From contig NZ_JAIGNI010000037.1 of the NCBI RefSeq assembly GCF_026130175.1, positions 1-64,000 of the forward strand: DNA of 64,000 nucleotides. Direction: 5' to 3'. A model generated the notes under the pieces. It made no database searches and was not told where the DNA came from. It saw nothing but the letters and a program-made list of their open reading frames with translations. Numbering within the stretch: the first letter of the stretch is position 1; every line of letters begins with the position of its first letter. This document shows, in pieces, positions 1-9,571 of the stretch. Origin of the DNA: Lyngbya sp. CCAP 1446/10 (lineage in GTDB: Bacteria; Cyanobacteriota; Cyanobacteriia; Cyanobacteriales; Microcoleaceae). A program made the translations under genes and the position numbers.

Positions 1-236
1 TCGCAAAACTCTTTGTTATTCTAAATGTGAGGAAATGCTGAAGCATTCTATTAAGTTATTAATACATTACTTGAAATTTGACGATATTCCCATTCCTGGG
101 GCATCCATACCTTGATTCAGCAACGCCCGAAATAATAAGCACTTTGAACCCTGTCCTGAGCAGATACTTGGATCTTTCTACACGGTAGTAAATCAATGAA
201 CTCCAGACTGCCAAGGAATTTCAACCATCCTTACCT

Positions 237-494
237 TTAGGGCACTACCGATTTTTCTATTACTGTATCATCAATACTCAGTATTCCTCCTTCTAAGTTG
301 ATAATCTTCCGAGCTGTCTCGAATAAATCTTTCGGTTCATATCTTTCTCTTAATAAAAAGCGATTGATAGAATCATGCGAAACATCTCCCAATATCTCTG
401 CTAATCTATTACACCCCCCAAACTTTGGTTCTAAGAGCAAAAATAAAATATACTTTTCTGGCCTTGCATTGTGCTGTCGAGGGTTTGGTAGTTT
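237..494 (-). pseudogene. Transposase N-terminal remnant
   Basis: This is the N-terminal part of a DDE transposase of the IS701/IS4-like kind common in cyanobacteria. The open frame on the minus strand reads from a stop near 495 through residues such as ARPEKYILFLL, then SHDSINRFLLRERYEP, and ends just after LSIDDTVIEK at a stop at 237. The first catalytic Asp lies in SIDDTVIEK, but the rest of the catalytic domain is absent, so the element is dead. No intact ATG start is visible; the longest internal start is TTG at 440. No terminal inverted repeats were identified. Family assignment is from motif memory. Confidence 0.7.
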
Positions 495-1341
495 TTATCA
501 TTGTCAAATACCTGTTTCTAGACCACTCATATTTATAAATGCACTATGAGAGTTATTTTGTCAATGCGTAAGTCCTAGTTACATACCTCGCGAACGGGGA
601 CGGCACTCAAAGAAAAAATCCTTGTTGCAAAAATGAGATACTCCCGATCGTTGGGTTGTTATCTTTTGCGACTCAGATCGGATTGCTATGATACCCTGAC
701 AGCAGCGAGTTTTGTGATTAGCAAGGAAGAAGTTTTTGTTGTCGAAGAAGTTGGAAAATCACTCTTGTGCTATTTGGTGGAACTTCCTTTATTACTACAA
801 AAATCACCAAATTTGATTAGCAATGCGCTGAAGGTTCAACCGATTCAATTGTATTCATTTTTTACATAAAAGCACTATCTAAAATTATTTGACTGAGTGC
901 TGATGCCGAAGTCTCAAATCTAAAATGGTATAAGTTTGTTGGCTTGCCAACTAAGTCGTTTGGATAAGACTTGTTTATTTACTTTGAACGACTCTGAACT
1001 CAGCATTTTTTTTGAGTCTAATGCTATGATAGCTTTACATAAACCTGAATCCTTCAGTATACCAAGCTCAATATTGCTGCCAACTGGACACGGGTAATTT
1101 CAATAGCCGATCGCACAATTTTTCGGCGACTGGGGTTAAGCGTAACAGCTCAATACCCAAAGCCTTCAGCCAATACAACAGCTTGGCTTGTAATTTTGCT
1201 ATGGGTGGGCTCGGCACTTGCACTCTCATGCACTCAATACCAAAACCGCCGTGGCGATCGCCCCTGCATTTGCATTCAGCACCATGTTCAGGCATACTGC
1301 ATAATTAAAAAGCTTTATTTTTAGTCTATAACTCCCAACCC
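495..1341. other. Gene-poor stretch before aspS
   Basis: No convincing gene is visible here. Short open frames at 633-869 (+) and 1068-1295 (-) have no recognisable domain or strong ribosome binding site. The stretch holds one copy of a dispersed repeat (588-640) and AT-rich sequence. The aspS promoter presumably lies in the last 200 bases, but no box is clear enough to name. Confidence 0.5.
588..640. repeat. Dispersed repeat, copy A
   Basis: The stretch with CTCGCGAACGGGGACGGCAC followed by AAAAATGAGATACTCCC recurs at 7417-7473 as CTCGCGAGCGGGGACAGCAC followed by AAAAATGAGATGCTCCC. Both copies lie beside decayed genes. No coding content is apparent. Confidence 0.7.
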
Positions 1342-3138
1342 ATGAGAACTTACTACTGCGGTGAACTGCGAAGCAAACACATCGGAGAGACTGTCACCCT
1401 TTACGGCTGGGTGGATCGCCGCCGCGATCATGGCGGGGTGATTTTTCTCGATGTGCGCGATCGATCGGGTATTGTGCAAATTGTCAGCGATCCTGAACGC
1501 ACCCCCGACTCCTATCACGGCGCTGAGTCTTTGCGCGGCGAATACGTGGTGAAAATTACCGGTAGAGTCACCAGCCGCCCCGAAGATTCCCTCAACCCCA
1601 AATTACCCACGGGTGAAGTAGAAATTTACGCTGACGAAATTGAGTTGTTAAATGCGGTACGCAAGCAGTTACCGTTTCAGATTTCCACGGCGGATAGTGA
1701 AAATGTGCGGGAAGATTTGCGGCTGAAATATCGCTATTTGGACTTGCGGCGCGATCGCATGAGTCGGAATTTGCAGCTTCGCCACCAAGTTGTCAAAGCT
1801 ATGCGCCGCCACCTGGAAGACGTTGGAGGTTTTATTGAAGTTGAGACACCGATTTTAACTCGATCGACTCCTGAAGGTGCGAGAGATTATTTAGTACCCA
1901 GCCGCGTCAACTTGGGGGATTGGTACGCTTTGCCGCAGTCGCCGCAATTGTTCAAACAATTGTTAATGGTTTCGGGTTTGGACAGATATTATCAAATTGC
2001 CCGCTGTTTCCGCGATGAAGATTTGCGCGCCGACAGACAACCAGAATTTACGCAATTAGACATGGAAATGAGTTTCATGTCTTTGGAAGAAATCATCGAA
2101 TTAAACGAAGGTTTAGTCTGCCAAATTTTCCAAAGTGTCAAAGGTGTAGAATTGTCTCGTCCTTTCCCGCGCTTGACTTACGCTGAAGCAATGAATCGCT
2201 ACGGTAGCGACAAACCAGACACTCGTTTCGGTTTGGAATTAGTCGATGTTTCCGATTTGATGAAAGATTCGGGATTTAAAGTATTTTCTGGGGCGATTGC
2301 TGCGGGCGGAATTGTGAAAATTTTGCCAATTCCGGGCGGGAATGAGGCTTTTTCTAATGAGCGGATTAAAAAAGGCGATTTGTTTAAGGAAGCCAGCGAA
2401 GCCGGTGCGAAGGGATTGGCTTTCATTCGCGTGCGGGAGAATGGCGAAATTGATACGATCGGCGCAATTAAGGATAATTTGACGGAAGCGCAAAAACAGG
2501 AATTGCTCGATCGCACGGGCGCGAAACCAGGTCATTTGTTGTTGTTTGCAGCAGCCGACGCGAATGCTGTCAATAAGACTTTGGATAGATTGCGTTTGTT
2601 TGTCGGTAACGAATTGGGATTGATTGACAAAGAGAAGATGAATCTGTTGTGGGTGACGGATTTCCCGATGTTTGAATGGAACGCTGACGAGAAGCGTTTA
2701 GAAGCTATCCATCACCCGTTTACTGCGCCGCATCCTGACGATATTCACGATTTGAAGACGGCGAGAGCTCAAGCTTATGACTTGGTGTTAAACGGCACGG
2801 AAGTGGGCGGTGGTTCTCTGCGGATTTATCAGCGGGATGTTCAGGAAAAGGTGTTTGAGGCGATCGGCTTATCGACTGAGGAAGCTTACAATAAGTTCGG
2901 CTTTTTGTTGGATGCGTTTGAGTATGGAACTCCGCCCCACGGAGGTATTGCTTACGGTTTGGATCGGTTGGTGATGCTGTTGGCGGGCGAGGAGTCAATT
3001 CGCGATGTGATTGCGTTTCCGAAGACTCAACAGGCTGGTTGTTTGCTGACGAATGCGCCTGCTGGGGTGGATGATAAGCAGTTGAAGGAGTTGCAAGTGC
3101 GATCGACTTATACGCCCAAGTCAGAGTCTAAATCGTAA
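1342..3138 (+). CDS. aspS: Aspartate--tRNA ligase
   Basis: Class II aminoacyl-tRNA synthetase that charges tRNA-Asp in the cytoplasm. The 598-residue length and domain order match the bacterial type: an N-terminal OB-fold anticodon-binding domain (about residues 1-110), the catalytic core with motif 2 ([18 protein letters not shown], about 220), a bacterial GAD insertion domain (about 300-420) and motif 3 ([12 protein letters not shown], about 540). The ATG start gives [16 protein letters not shown], the usual bacterial N-terminus; no strong Shine-Dalgarno precedes it. It appears monocistronic, with a repeat-rich gap downstream. Codon use is typical of the region, with several HIP1-related GCGATCGC/CGATCG sites. 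Confidence 0.98.
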   Translation: MRTYYCGELRSKHIGETVTLYGWVDRRRDHGGVIFLDVRDRSGIVQIVSDPERTPDSYHGAESLRGEYVVKITGRVTSRPEDSLNPKLPTGEVEIYADEIELLNAVRKQLPFQISTADSENVREDLRLKYRYLDLRRDRMSRNLQLRHQVVKAMRRHLEDVGGFIEVETPILTRSTPEGARDYLVPSRVNLGDWYALPQSPQLFKQLLMVSGLDRYYQIARCFRDEDLRADRQPEFTQLDMEMSFMSLEEIIELNEGLVCQIFQSVKGVELSRPFPRLTYAEAMNRYGSDKPDTRFGLELVDVSDLMKDSGFKVFSGAIAAGGIVKILPIPGGNEAFSNERIKKGDLFKEASEAGAKGLAFIRVRENGEIDTIGAIKDNLTEAQKQELLDRTGAKPGHLLLFAAADANAVNKTLDRLRLFVGNELGLIDKEKMNLLWVTDFPMFEWNADEKRLEAIHHPFTAPHPDDIHDLKTARAQAYDLVLNGTEVGGGSLRIYQRDVQEKVFEAIGLSTEEAYNKFGFLLDAFEYGTPPHGGIAYGLDRLVMLLAGEESIRDVIAFPKTQQAGCLLTNAPAGVDDKQLKELQVRSTYTPKSESKS

Positions 3139-3286
3139 GAATACCCGGCGGCTAGAAACCGCGTCGATACAGACAAAACCCGCCTCCGCGGGTTGAAGAG
3201 TGGGCGGTTAACATTATGTTATCTTCTTGAGTCCGCGGAGGCGGACTTTGTTCTTGTAGGCGCGGTTTCAACCGCCGTCTTATATT
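3139..3286. repeat. GC-rich hairpin repeat cluster
   Basis: The gap between aspS and the ATPase gene is made of short inverted repeats: CCCGCCTCCGCGGG near 3180, and GTCCGCGGAGGCGGAC at 3231-3246 followed by GGCGCGGTTTCAACCGCCGTCT. The last unit recurs three times at 29263-29355, so this is a dispersed repeat family. It may act as the aspS terminator, but a T-run is lacking. Confidence 0.7.
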
Positions 3287-4402
3287 ATGAAACACCTTGA
3301 CAATTTAACCATCCATCGGTTCCGAGGCCTGCGAGATTTGAACTTGCATGATTTGGGTCAAATCAATATCTTGGTTGGTGGAAACAACTCAGGAAAAACC
3401 AGCGTTTTAGAGGCAATATCAACCTATTGTCGCCCCTTAGATCCCCTGGAATGGCTAAACACATCATGGCGCAGAGAGATTAAATATTCTCGAAAACCCC
3501 AGCTAGATGCTCTTAAATGGTTGTTTCCTCAAAACAGCGAAGTTTCTCACCTCGATCTCTATGAAGGAGAAACTTATGTTTCAAGTAATGGTGATTTTCC
3601 TGTCACAGAATTGAGAGCAATTTACCGAGAATTTGAAGGAATTTCGGAGTTAGGCGAGGTGGAAAATAGCTCAGAATCTCAACTCGAAATAGATGAAATA
3701 GAATTTGACCATATTCTCAGAGGTGCTGAATTAAAACTGAAAGTAGCAACAAAAATTGTTGGTCATGAAGAATTATCAGTAAGTTTTGAAATTTGGGAAA
3801 ATCAGCGTTTCATTAACAGAAAAAATAGCTCCACGGCGGTACTACCAATTGATACAGTAACACCCTTTTCTCATCGCATAGAACAGTTACAAAATAGCTT
3901 ACTATCCGAAGCTATTTTGTTGGGGATTAAGCCCAAGGTCATTGAATTACTTCAACAGATGGATTCGGAAATTACTGATTTAGTAATCTTGGCACCAACT
4001 GGCAAACGTCCCAGTCTCTATATCGACCACAAACGTGTAGGTGTTTCGCCGTTAAGTGCTTTCGGTGATGGAGTGCGGCGTTTGCTGTTCATTGCTTTAA
4101 CACTGGTAAAAGTCCGAGGGGGAGTTTTATTGATTGACGAGATAGAAACAGCAATTCATACTCAAGGACTTGGCAGTTTCTTTACTTGGATTGTGCAGTG
4201 GTGTCAGCAATTGGACGTGCAGTTATTTGCAACTACCCACAGTTTAGAAGCAATTGATGCGATGTTAGATGCTAGCGATTCCGAGACTGATTTAGTGCTT
4301 TATCGTTTGGAAAAAAAGGAGTCACAAACTAAAGCAGTCAGACTTGAACGAGAAAGACTGCACAGATTGCGGGAAGATTTGGGTCTGGAGGTTCGCGTGT
4401 GA
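3287..4402 (+). CDS. OLD/AAA15-like ATPase
   Basis: ABC/SMC-like ATPase of the AAA_15/AAA_21 type. The N-terminus has a Walker A, GGNNSGKTSVLEA (about residues 32-44), and the C-terminal half has a Walker B, GGVLLIDEIETAIH (about 279-292), followed by an H-loop-like ATTHSLEAID. The region between (about 70-240) is divergent and lacks a recognised domain, as is usual in OLD-family proteins. At 371 residues it lacks a fused TOPRIM nuclease; instead the next gene supplies one, overlapping by 4 bases (GTGA), which implies translational coupling. Such ATPase plus separate TOPRIM pairs include the antiphage system PARIS (AriA/AriB), so a defence role is plausible. That role is inferred, and the pair could be a housekeeping DNA repair unit. 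Confidence 0.85.
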   Translation: MKHLDNLTIHRFRGLRDLNLHDLGQINILVGGNNSGKTSVLEAISTYCRPLDPLEWLNTSWRREIKYSRKPQLDALKWLFPQNSEVSHLDLYEGETYVSSNGDFPVTELRAIYREFEGISELGEVENSSESQLEIDEIEFDHILRGAELKLKVATKIVGHEELSVSFEIWENQRFINRKNSSTAVLPIDTVTPFSHRIEQLQNSLLSEAILLGIKPKVIELLQQMDSEITDLVILAPTGKRPSLYIDHKRVGVSPLSAFGDGVRRLLFIALTLVKVRGGVLLIDEIETAIHTQGLGSFFTWIVQWCQQLDVQLFATTHSLEAIDAMLDASDSETDLVLYRLEKKESQTKAVRLERERLHRLREDLGLEVRV

Positions 4403-5169
4403 GATATGCGATTATTGGAGTAGAAGGGCCGCACGATCAAGCATTTGTCGGCAAAGTTCTTAAGCTTTTGGGTTTTAAAGATTTTCGGGAAGAGTTGAAA
4501 GGAGTTGAATCCGATTTAGACCCCTTTTGGCGCAAGTTTATTCCTGTTTATCCCAAAAAAGGAAACTTGTACAAACGTCTTGATATGCCTTCTATTCTCT
4601 TCACAGAGAGCCTTTCAATAGCAATTTATGCAGGCGAAGGAAGCAATCTTGTTACTAATCTAGATGATATTTTATTGGCAAATTCTGAGTATCAAACAAA
4701 CTTGGCAGCATTCGGGATAGTGGCCGATTGCGACAAATCAACTCCCGATCGCATTGTCGCACCATATTCTAACAAGTTCCGCAGTTATTTTCCTAATTTT
4801 CCCGATAATCCTGGTGTTGTAGATAGCAATAGCCCGCGTACAGGAATCTATGTTTTGCCAGATAATCAACAGCCTGGTGTTTTAGATACTTTGCTTTGCG
4901 AGTGCGGACAGATAGCTTATCCCGCGTACATGGAGAAAGCTAGTTCGTATCTCAATGAGTTTTCGGAATTAGAGATAAAAGCCTTAAAATGGAAAAATTT
5001 TGATCGACAAAAAGCTTTAGTTGCTACTGTTGTCAGCGTTCTAAAACCTGGCAAAACTAATACAACAAGCATTGCAGATAATAATTGGGTGAGCCAACAG
5101 ACACAGCAGGAAGTTCCGGCGTTGGCAAATTTTATTAAGTTTTTGATTGAGCTTTTGGAGTTGAATTGA
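4399..5169 (+). CDS. DUF3226/TOPRIM-like protein
   Basis: A 256-residue protein with a TOPRIM-like signature: the N-terminal strand and Glu in IIGVEGPHD (Glu9), and an Asp-x-Asp in GIVADCDKS (Asp110 and Asp112). These are the metal-binding positions of TOPRIM nucleases and primases. I place it in DUF3226 by general resemblance. It starts at GTG 4399, overlapping the stop of the upstream ATPase gene, so the two proteins are probably made in fixed ratio and form a complex. In PARIS-type systems the ATPase holds the TOPRIM effector until a phage trigger releases it; whether that applies here is unknown. The protein has no signal peptide or membrane segment. Confidence 0.75.
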   Translation: MRYAIIGVEGPHDQAFVGKVLKLLGFKDFREELKGVESDLDPFWRKFIPVYPKKGNLYKRLDMPSILFTESLSIAIYAGEGSNLVTNLDDILLANSEYQTNLAAFGIVADCDKSTPDRIVAPYSNKFRSYFPNFPDNPGVVDSNSPRTGIYVLPDNQQPGVLDTLLCECGQIAYPAYMEKASSYLNEFSELEIKALKWKNFDRQKALVATVVSVLKPGKTNTTSIADNNWVSQQTQQEVPALANFIKFLIELLELN

Positions 5170-5368
5170 TAAATGATATCAAATCATGAGACTTGCATTG
5201 TATTAATTCGCTCTCAAAACTTGAAATTCATCTGCGTCTGTCTGCGTCTATCCGCCTGACATCTGCGGTTTACAGGCTCGATCGAATTATGCAATGCCAG
5301 TCTACCTAAAACAAAACCATAAACATATGCGTTAACCTAGTTGACTAAAGCTCTCCCCAAGATAATCT

Positions 5369-6559
5369 ATGCTTCTTGCCCGCATCCAAGAACTAGCCGC
5401 CACCCTCGCACCCCGCTTGATCGAAATTCGCCGCCACATCCACTCGCACCCGGAACTCAGCGGCCAAGAATATCAAACCGCCGCCTATGTAGCGGGTGTT
5501 CTGGCTTCCAGCGGAGTCCGCGCCATAGAAGGAATCGGCAAGACAGGAGTGCTCGGCGAGCTCAAAGTTGACAACACCGAGCCCCGGTGGCTGGCAATTC
5601 GCACCGATATGGACGCTTTGCCAATTCAAGAACGTACTAACCTAGAATTTGCCTCCCGCAATGAGGGAGTGATGCACGCCTGCGGCCACGATATCCACAC
5701 TACAGTCGGTTTGGGCGCGGCAATGATTTTGTCGAAGTTAAAAGAAAAATTGCCTGGTAACGTCCGCTTTTTGTTTCAGCCTGCGGAAGAGATTGCCCAA
5801 GGCGCTCAATGGATGATTAAAGATGGGGCGATGCAAGATGTTGATGGTATCCTCGGAGTGCACGTTTTTCCGACGATTGCGGGCGGTTGTGTCGGTATCC
5901 GCCACGGGGCACTGACGGCGGCGGCAGATGACCTAGAATTGATTGTAATTGGCGAATCCGGCCACGGTGCGCGTCCTCACGAGGCGATCGACGCAATTTG
6001 GATTGCTTCTCAGATAATTACCACTTTGCAGCAGGCAATTAGCCGCACGCAAAATCCTTTGAGGCCACTGGTTTTGACGATCGGGCAAATTAACGGCGGA
6101 CGCGCGCCAAACGTGATTGCCGATCGGGTAAAATTATTGGGAACCGTGCGATCGCTCCATCCCGAAACCCACGAAAAACTACCGGCTTGGATCGAACAAA
6201 TTGTTTCCAGCGTCTGCGCGACTTACGGCGCAAAATACGAACTCACCTACAAGCGCGGCGTGCCCGGAGTCCAAAACGACCCAAAACTGACGCAATTAGT
6301 CGAAACTGCGGCTTTAGAAGCTTTAGGGCGATCGCGCGTCCAAATTTTACCAGAACCATCCCTCGGCGCGGAAGATTTTTCAATGTATTTAGAACACGCA
6401 CCGGGAACCATGTTTCGCTTGGGAGTTGGACTGACTGACAAACCCAACTATCCCCTCCATCACCCGCAGTTTGAGGTGGATGAAGCGGCTATAGTTACGG
6501 GCGCTGTCACCTTGGCCTATGCCGCTTGTCAGTATTGGAAACAGCAAGCAAGTAAGTGA
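5369..6559 (+). CDS. M20 family amidohydrolase
   Basis: Zinc metallopeptidase of the M20D/hippurate hydrolase group that removes acyl groups from N-acyl amino acids or related amides. Metal ligands are visible: HACGHDIHT (about residues 104-112), Glu pair in FQPAEEIAQG (about 138-147), HVFP near 163, and a C-terminal HHPQFEVDE. A dimerisation domain lies between about 185 and 300. Length 396 fits the family. It starts at ATG 5369 (MLLARIQELAATLAP). Substrate cannot be told from sequence; the group also contains IAA-amino acid hydrolases and carboxypeptidases. It appears to be transcribed alone. Confidence 0.9.
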   Translation: MLLARIQELAATLAPRLIEIRRHIHSHPELSGQEYQTAAYVAGVLASSGVRAIEGIGKTGVLGELKVDNTEPRWLAIRTDMDALPIQERTNLEFASRNEGVMHACGHDIHTTVGLGAAMILSKLKEKLPGNVRFLFQPAEEIAQGAQWMIKDGAMQDVDGILGVHVFPTIAGGCVGIRHGALTAAADDLELIVIGESGHGARPHEAIDAIWIASQIITTLQQAISRTQNPLRPLVLTIGQINGGRAPNVIADRVKLLGTVRSLHPETHEKLPAWIEQIVSSVCATYGAKYELTYKRGVPGVQNDPKLTQLVETAALEALGRSRVQILPEPSLGAEDFSMYLEHAPGTMFRLGVGLTDKPNYPLHHPQFEVDEAAIVTGAVTLAYAACQYWKQQASK

Positions 6560-6573
6560 TATCGTTTCTAATC

Positions 6574-6716
6574 GTAGCTGTAGGGTGTGTGGCGATCGAC
6601 AATCCCTCAACAAAGAGCGACAATCTAATAGCGACGCACCTTACCCAATATTTACTGTAGCTGTAGGGTGTGTGGCGATCGACCATCCCTCAACAAAGAG
6701 CGACAATCTAATTAGG
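6574..6716 (+). repeat. Two-copy direct repeat
   Basis: A near-identical unit of about 57 bases (starting GTAGCTGTAGGGTGTGTGGC and ending in GAGCGACAATCTAAT) occurs at 6575-6631 and again at 6658-6714, about 83 bases apart. The two differ at one or two positions. It lies between the amidohydrolase gene and the STAND pseudogene and has no evident coding role. Confidence 0.8.
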
Positions 6717-6751
6717 ATAAAATAAGAAAAACCAAACTCCCTCCTCGACCT

Positions 6752-7860
6752 ATGGATGATCAAGAAGTCTTAAACTGGGCTGATGAATTCGTATTGGCCA
6801 ACACAGCAAAGCATTTCAACCACGTACCAGAAGCGATTTTAGGTGGCACTTGGCAACGTCAGAAATACCCATAAATTGCTAAAAACTGCCATCTGAGTCA
6901 GGTTCATATCAAGAAAGTAGCATCGAAATTATGGAATATACTTTCGGAAACATTAGGCGAAGACATCAATCAAACTTTCGATATACAAACGATGGCAGTT
7001 TTTCATAGTTTCATCACATTTTGGCAAGAATGCACAAGTTGGTAAGTTCAAGGTTTGTGGAAGCCATCCTCAATCCTTATAAACCCCAAACTTAGAGAAG
7101 CAAAATCAGGAAAACTCTAGCAACAGTCAGCCAAAACTGCGATTGGATTTAGCTTATGCACTAGAACCCAACCTATTTTATAACCGCACATCCGAACTCA
7201 TCACCCTCAAACAGTGGATTTTGGAAAACCGCACCCGCCTGATCACAATATACGGCTGATCCGGCATTGGCAAAACCGCCCTAACTCTCCAACTTATCCC
7301 ACAAATTGAACACGAATTCGATTATATTATTTACCGCAGCCTCCGCAATTCTCCATCACTGCAAACCCTGCAAACAAACTTAATTCAATATTCAAGTCCT
7401 TTGTAGGCGCGGTGCCCGTGCCCGCTCGCGAGCGGGGACAGCACTATAAAATCAAAAATGAGATGCTCCCAACTGATTGATCTTTACCGAGGCAATCCCC
7501 TATGGTTAAATATAGTTGCAACTATGATTCAAGATTTATTCGGCGGCAGCGTTGCCGAGTTTCTCTCCTATGATACCTTATTTTTAGGTGATTTAGAGTC
7601 TCTGCTGCACCAGTAGTGCGATCGCCTAACCGAATCAGAACAACAGGCGATCGCATGGCTAGCCAATACCCCCGAACCAGCCGACATCTCAAAAATACCA
7701 GAAAACCTGCAACTATCACCGCCATAACTCTTGAAAGTCATGCAATCTTTAGGACGACGGTCATTAGTTGAAACAGTAAAACAAAATGGGCGATCGCACT
7801 TTACGATCGAGCCAGTAATCAGAGAATATATAATAAACAAAACCCGAAGCAAAAACGGAT
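6752..7860 (+). pseudogene. Decayed vWR/NB-ARC STAND ATPase gene
   Basis: Remnant of a large signalling NTPase. From ATG 6752 the frame gives MDDQEVLNWADEFVLANTAK, the N-terminal domain that precedes NB-ARC/WD40 proteins in cyanobacteria, then an early stop near 6872. The same frame continues with HIKKVASKLWNILSETLGE. Further on comes LAYALEPNLFYNRTSELITL and a P-loop region in which a stop interrupts YG*SGIGKTALTLQL near 7258. A dispersed repeat (7417-7473) then replaces much of the ATPase domain, followed by DLYRGNPLWLNIVATMIQDL and winged-helix-like sequence ending near 7860. Several stops and a deletion show it is dead. No WD40 or other C-terminal repeats remain. Confidence 0.75.
7417..7473. 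repeat. Dispersed repeat, copy B
   Basis: Second copy of the repeat at 588-640, here lying inside the STAND pseudogene at the place where the middle of the ATPase domain is missing. It contains CTCGCGAGCGGGGACAGCAC and AAAAATGAGATGCTCCC. Confidence 0.7.
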
Positions 7861-7923
7861 AAACTTATCACTCTGCTAAACTAGAGCTAAAATAGTCAAA
7901 TTTTATGGAGGTATGCTAAACTT

Positions 7924-8343
7924 TTGAATAGACAAGATTTACAGAACCTAGCACTCACTAGACTTGAAGAAGTAGAAGTGCTGCTCAACAATCATAAATA
8001 TTCAGGTGCTTACTACCTGAGCGTTTATGTCATTGAATGCGCTTTAAAGGCTTGCATTGCTAAGCAAACTCAGAAATTTGATTTTGCCGACAAAAAAACT
8101 GTTATGGACAGTTACACCCAGGATTTATAAAAGTTGGTTAAAGTTGCTAAACTTGAAAAACAGTTAAAATCTCTCCTCAACGATCATGACTTTTCATTGC
8201 GATGGTCTATGGTCAAAGACTGGTCAGAAGAAAGCCGTTATCAAACACATAACCGACAAGAAGCCCTGGATATTTACTCAGCAATTACCGAGTTTTACAA
8301 TGGCTACAACAACATTGGTAAGTCAAGAAATAGAAGAAGGTAA
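7924..8343 (+). pseudogene. HEPN-domain gene with one nonsense codon
   Basis: The frame encodes a HEPN-type helical protein: LALTRLEEVEVLLNNHKYSG, then YYLSVYVIECALKACIAK, as in small HEPN proteins that accompany nucleotidyltransferases or other partners. It is cut at codon 69 by TAA (8128-8130) and resumes in the same frame as KLVKVAKLEKQLKSLLND to a stop at 8343. The expected family sequence there is HDLEKLVKLA, so one G-to-T change (GAA to TAA) explains it. The start is TTG at 7924 with GGAGG at 7908-7912. The downstream gene begins at 8300 inside the end of this frame, so the pair was co-expressed. It could be a recent loss of function or a sequencing error. Confidence 0.7.
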
Positions 8344-8689
8344 AAGACTAATAGACGCTCTAAATGCAGCAAATCTATCAGTTGATTCTGCTCTCTGGAT
8401 CTACGCGCCAGAACCGGAAACATGGAGGCTGATGCTCACCTCACCTCTGCACGATCGCGAAGGCTCCCTGAAAACTTATGGGGAAATTCTATCAGTCTTT
8501 CGCCAAGTTAAACCAGACTTGAAAATCGATTGGATAGCACTTGTAGCAGTCAGCCCAAAACATGAATTAATTGAAGGATTGCGTCAGTCACAACAAGATT
8601 GGAATTTAAACTTATCAGGCACAAGACTGACAAATAATTTTGTTGATCGCACGTGGATAGAAGATGCTTACATTTATCAAATCAAGTGA
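8300..8689 (+). CDS. Conserved hypothetical partner of the HEPN gene
   Basis: I do not recognise a named domain in this 129-residue protein. The start chosen is ATG 8300 (MATTTLVSQEIEEGKRLIDAL), which overlaps the end of the HEPN frame by 44 bases; the longer open frame from 8186 would overlap it far more. The sequence is soluble, mixed alpha/beta, with a Trp-rich middle (LWIYAPEPETWRLML) and no signal peptide. The gene overlap suggests it works with the HEPN protein. A toxin-antitoxin-like role is a guess based only on the arrangement; no MNT nucleotidyltransferase motif (GSxARGxxxxxSDxD) is present. Confidence 0.65.
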   Translation: MATTTLVSQEIEEGKRLIDALNAANLSVDSALWIYAPEPETWRLMLTSPLHDREGSLKTYGEILSVFRQVKPDLKIDWIALVAVSPKHELIEGLRQSQQDWNLNLSGTRLTNNFVDRTWIEDAYIYQIK

Positions 8690-8762
8690 GTTGATAGGGC
8701 AAAAAATAGCTTAAAATAGATGCGATCGCTCTCCCTATGACCTAACCTTTAGGATTACTATA

Positions 8763-9548
8763 ATGAAAATCGCTACCTGGAACGTCAACTCAATTCGCAC
8801 TCGCATAGAACACGTTACTAACTGGTTACAAACCAACCAAATAGACATTCTCTGCTTACAAGAAACCAAAGTCACAGACAAAGACTTTCCCCTGCAACCC
8901 TTCCTCGACATCGGCTACAACTGTTACATTTCCGGTCAAAAATCCTACAACGGCGTAGCTATTTTTAGCCGATCGCCCTTGTCACAAATTAGCACCGGAT
9001 TTTCCCCCATTCTCGGCCCCGAAACCGTCGGCAGCTTCGACGAACAAAAGCGCCTCATTGCCGGGGTTATAGACGATATTTGCATCATCTCCGTCTACGT
9101 TCCCAACGGTTCCGAAGTCGGTTCAGAGAAATATGAATACAAACTGCATTGGCTCAAACTGCTGCAAGAATACCTCAAAATAGCACTAGACAAATCCCCC
9201 AACCTGTGCATTTGCGGCGACTTCAACATCGTACCGGACGATCGAGATATTCATAATCCCAAAGCTGCTGCAAACTCCGCTGGCCTATCAGTAGCCGAAC
9301 GCCAAGCACTAACAGAAATCACCGAATTAGGATTAAACGACCCCTTTCGCAAATTCACCTCAGAAGGCGGATATTATAGCTGGTGGGACTATCGCGCCGC
9401 CTCATTTCCCCGCAACAACGGCTGGAGAATAGACCACCATTATCTCAGCCCTCCCCTCTACGAAAAAGCAAAAAGCTGTACAATAGATATTGCTCCCAGA
9501 AAATTAGTCAAACCCAGCGACCACACCCCCGTAATTGTCGAGATTTGA
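8763..9548 (+). CDS. xthA: Exodeoxyribonuclease III (AP endonuclease)
   Basis: Base-excision repair enzyme that cuts DNA at abasic sites and has 3'-exonuclease and phosphatase activity. The endonuclease/exonuclease/phosphatase fold is clear: MKIATWNVNSIRTR at the N-terminus, catalytic Glu in LCLQETK (about residue 35), the GDFNIVPDDRDIHNP motif (about 155-169), DYRAASFPRNNGWRIDH (about 215-231) and the terminal SDHTPV with the catalytic His. Length 261 matches the xth family. The start is ATG 8763. It stands alone, 73 bases after the HEPN partner gene. Confidence 0.95.
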   Translation: MKIATWNVNSIRTRIEHVTNWLQTNQIDILCLQETKVTDKDFPLQPFLDIGYNCYISGQKSYNGVAIFSRSPLSQISTGFSPILGPETVGSFDEQKRLIAGVIDDICIISVYVPNGSEVGSEKYEYKLHWLKLLQEYLKIALDKSPNLCICGDFNIVPDDRDIHNPKAAANSAGLSVAERQALTEITELGLNDPFRKFTSEGGYYSWWDYRAASFPRNNGWRIDHHYLSPPLYEKAKSCTIDIAPRKLVKPSDHTPVIVEI

Positions 9549-9571
9549 ATTGTGAGTTATAAATAAAACTA

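Noticed and set aside
633-869. Plus-strand 78-residue open frame
   Set aside because: It starts inside the dispersed repeat at 588-640 and has no family resemblance.
1068-1295. Minus-strand 75-residue open frame before aspS
   Set aside because: No recognisable domain, no ribosome binding site, and biased only by GC-rich HIP1-like sequence.
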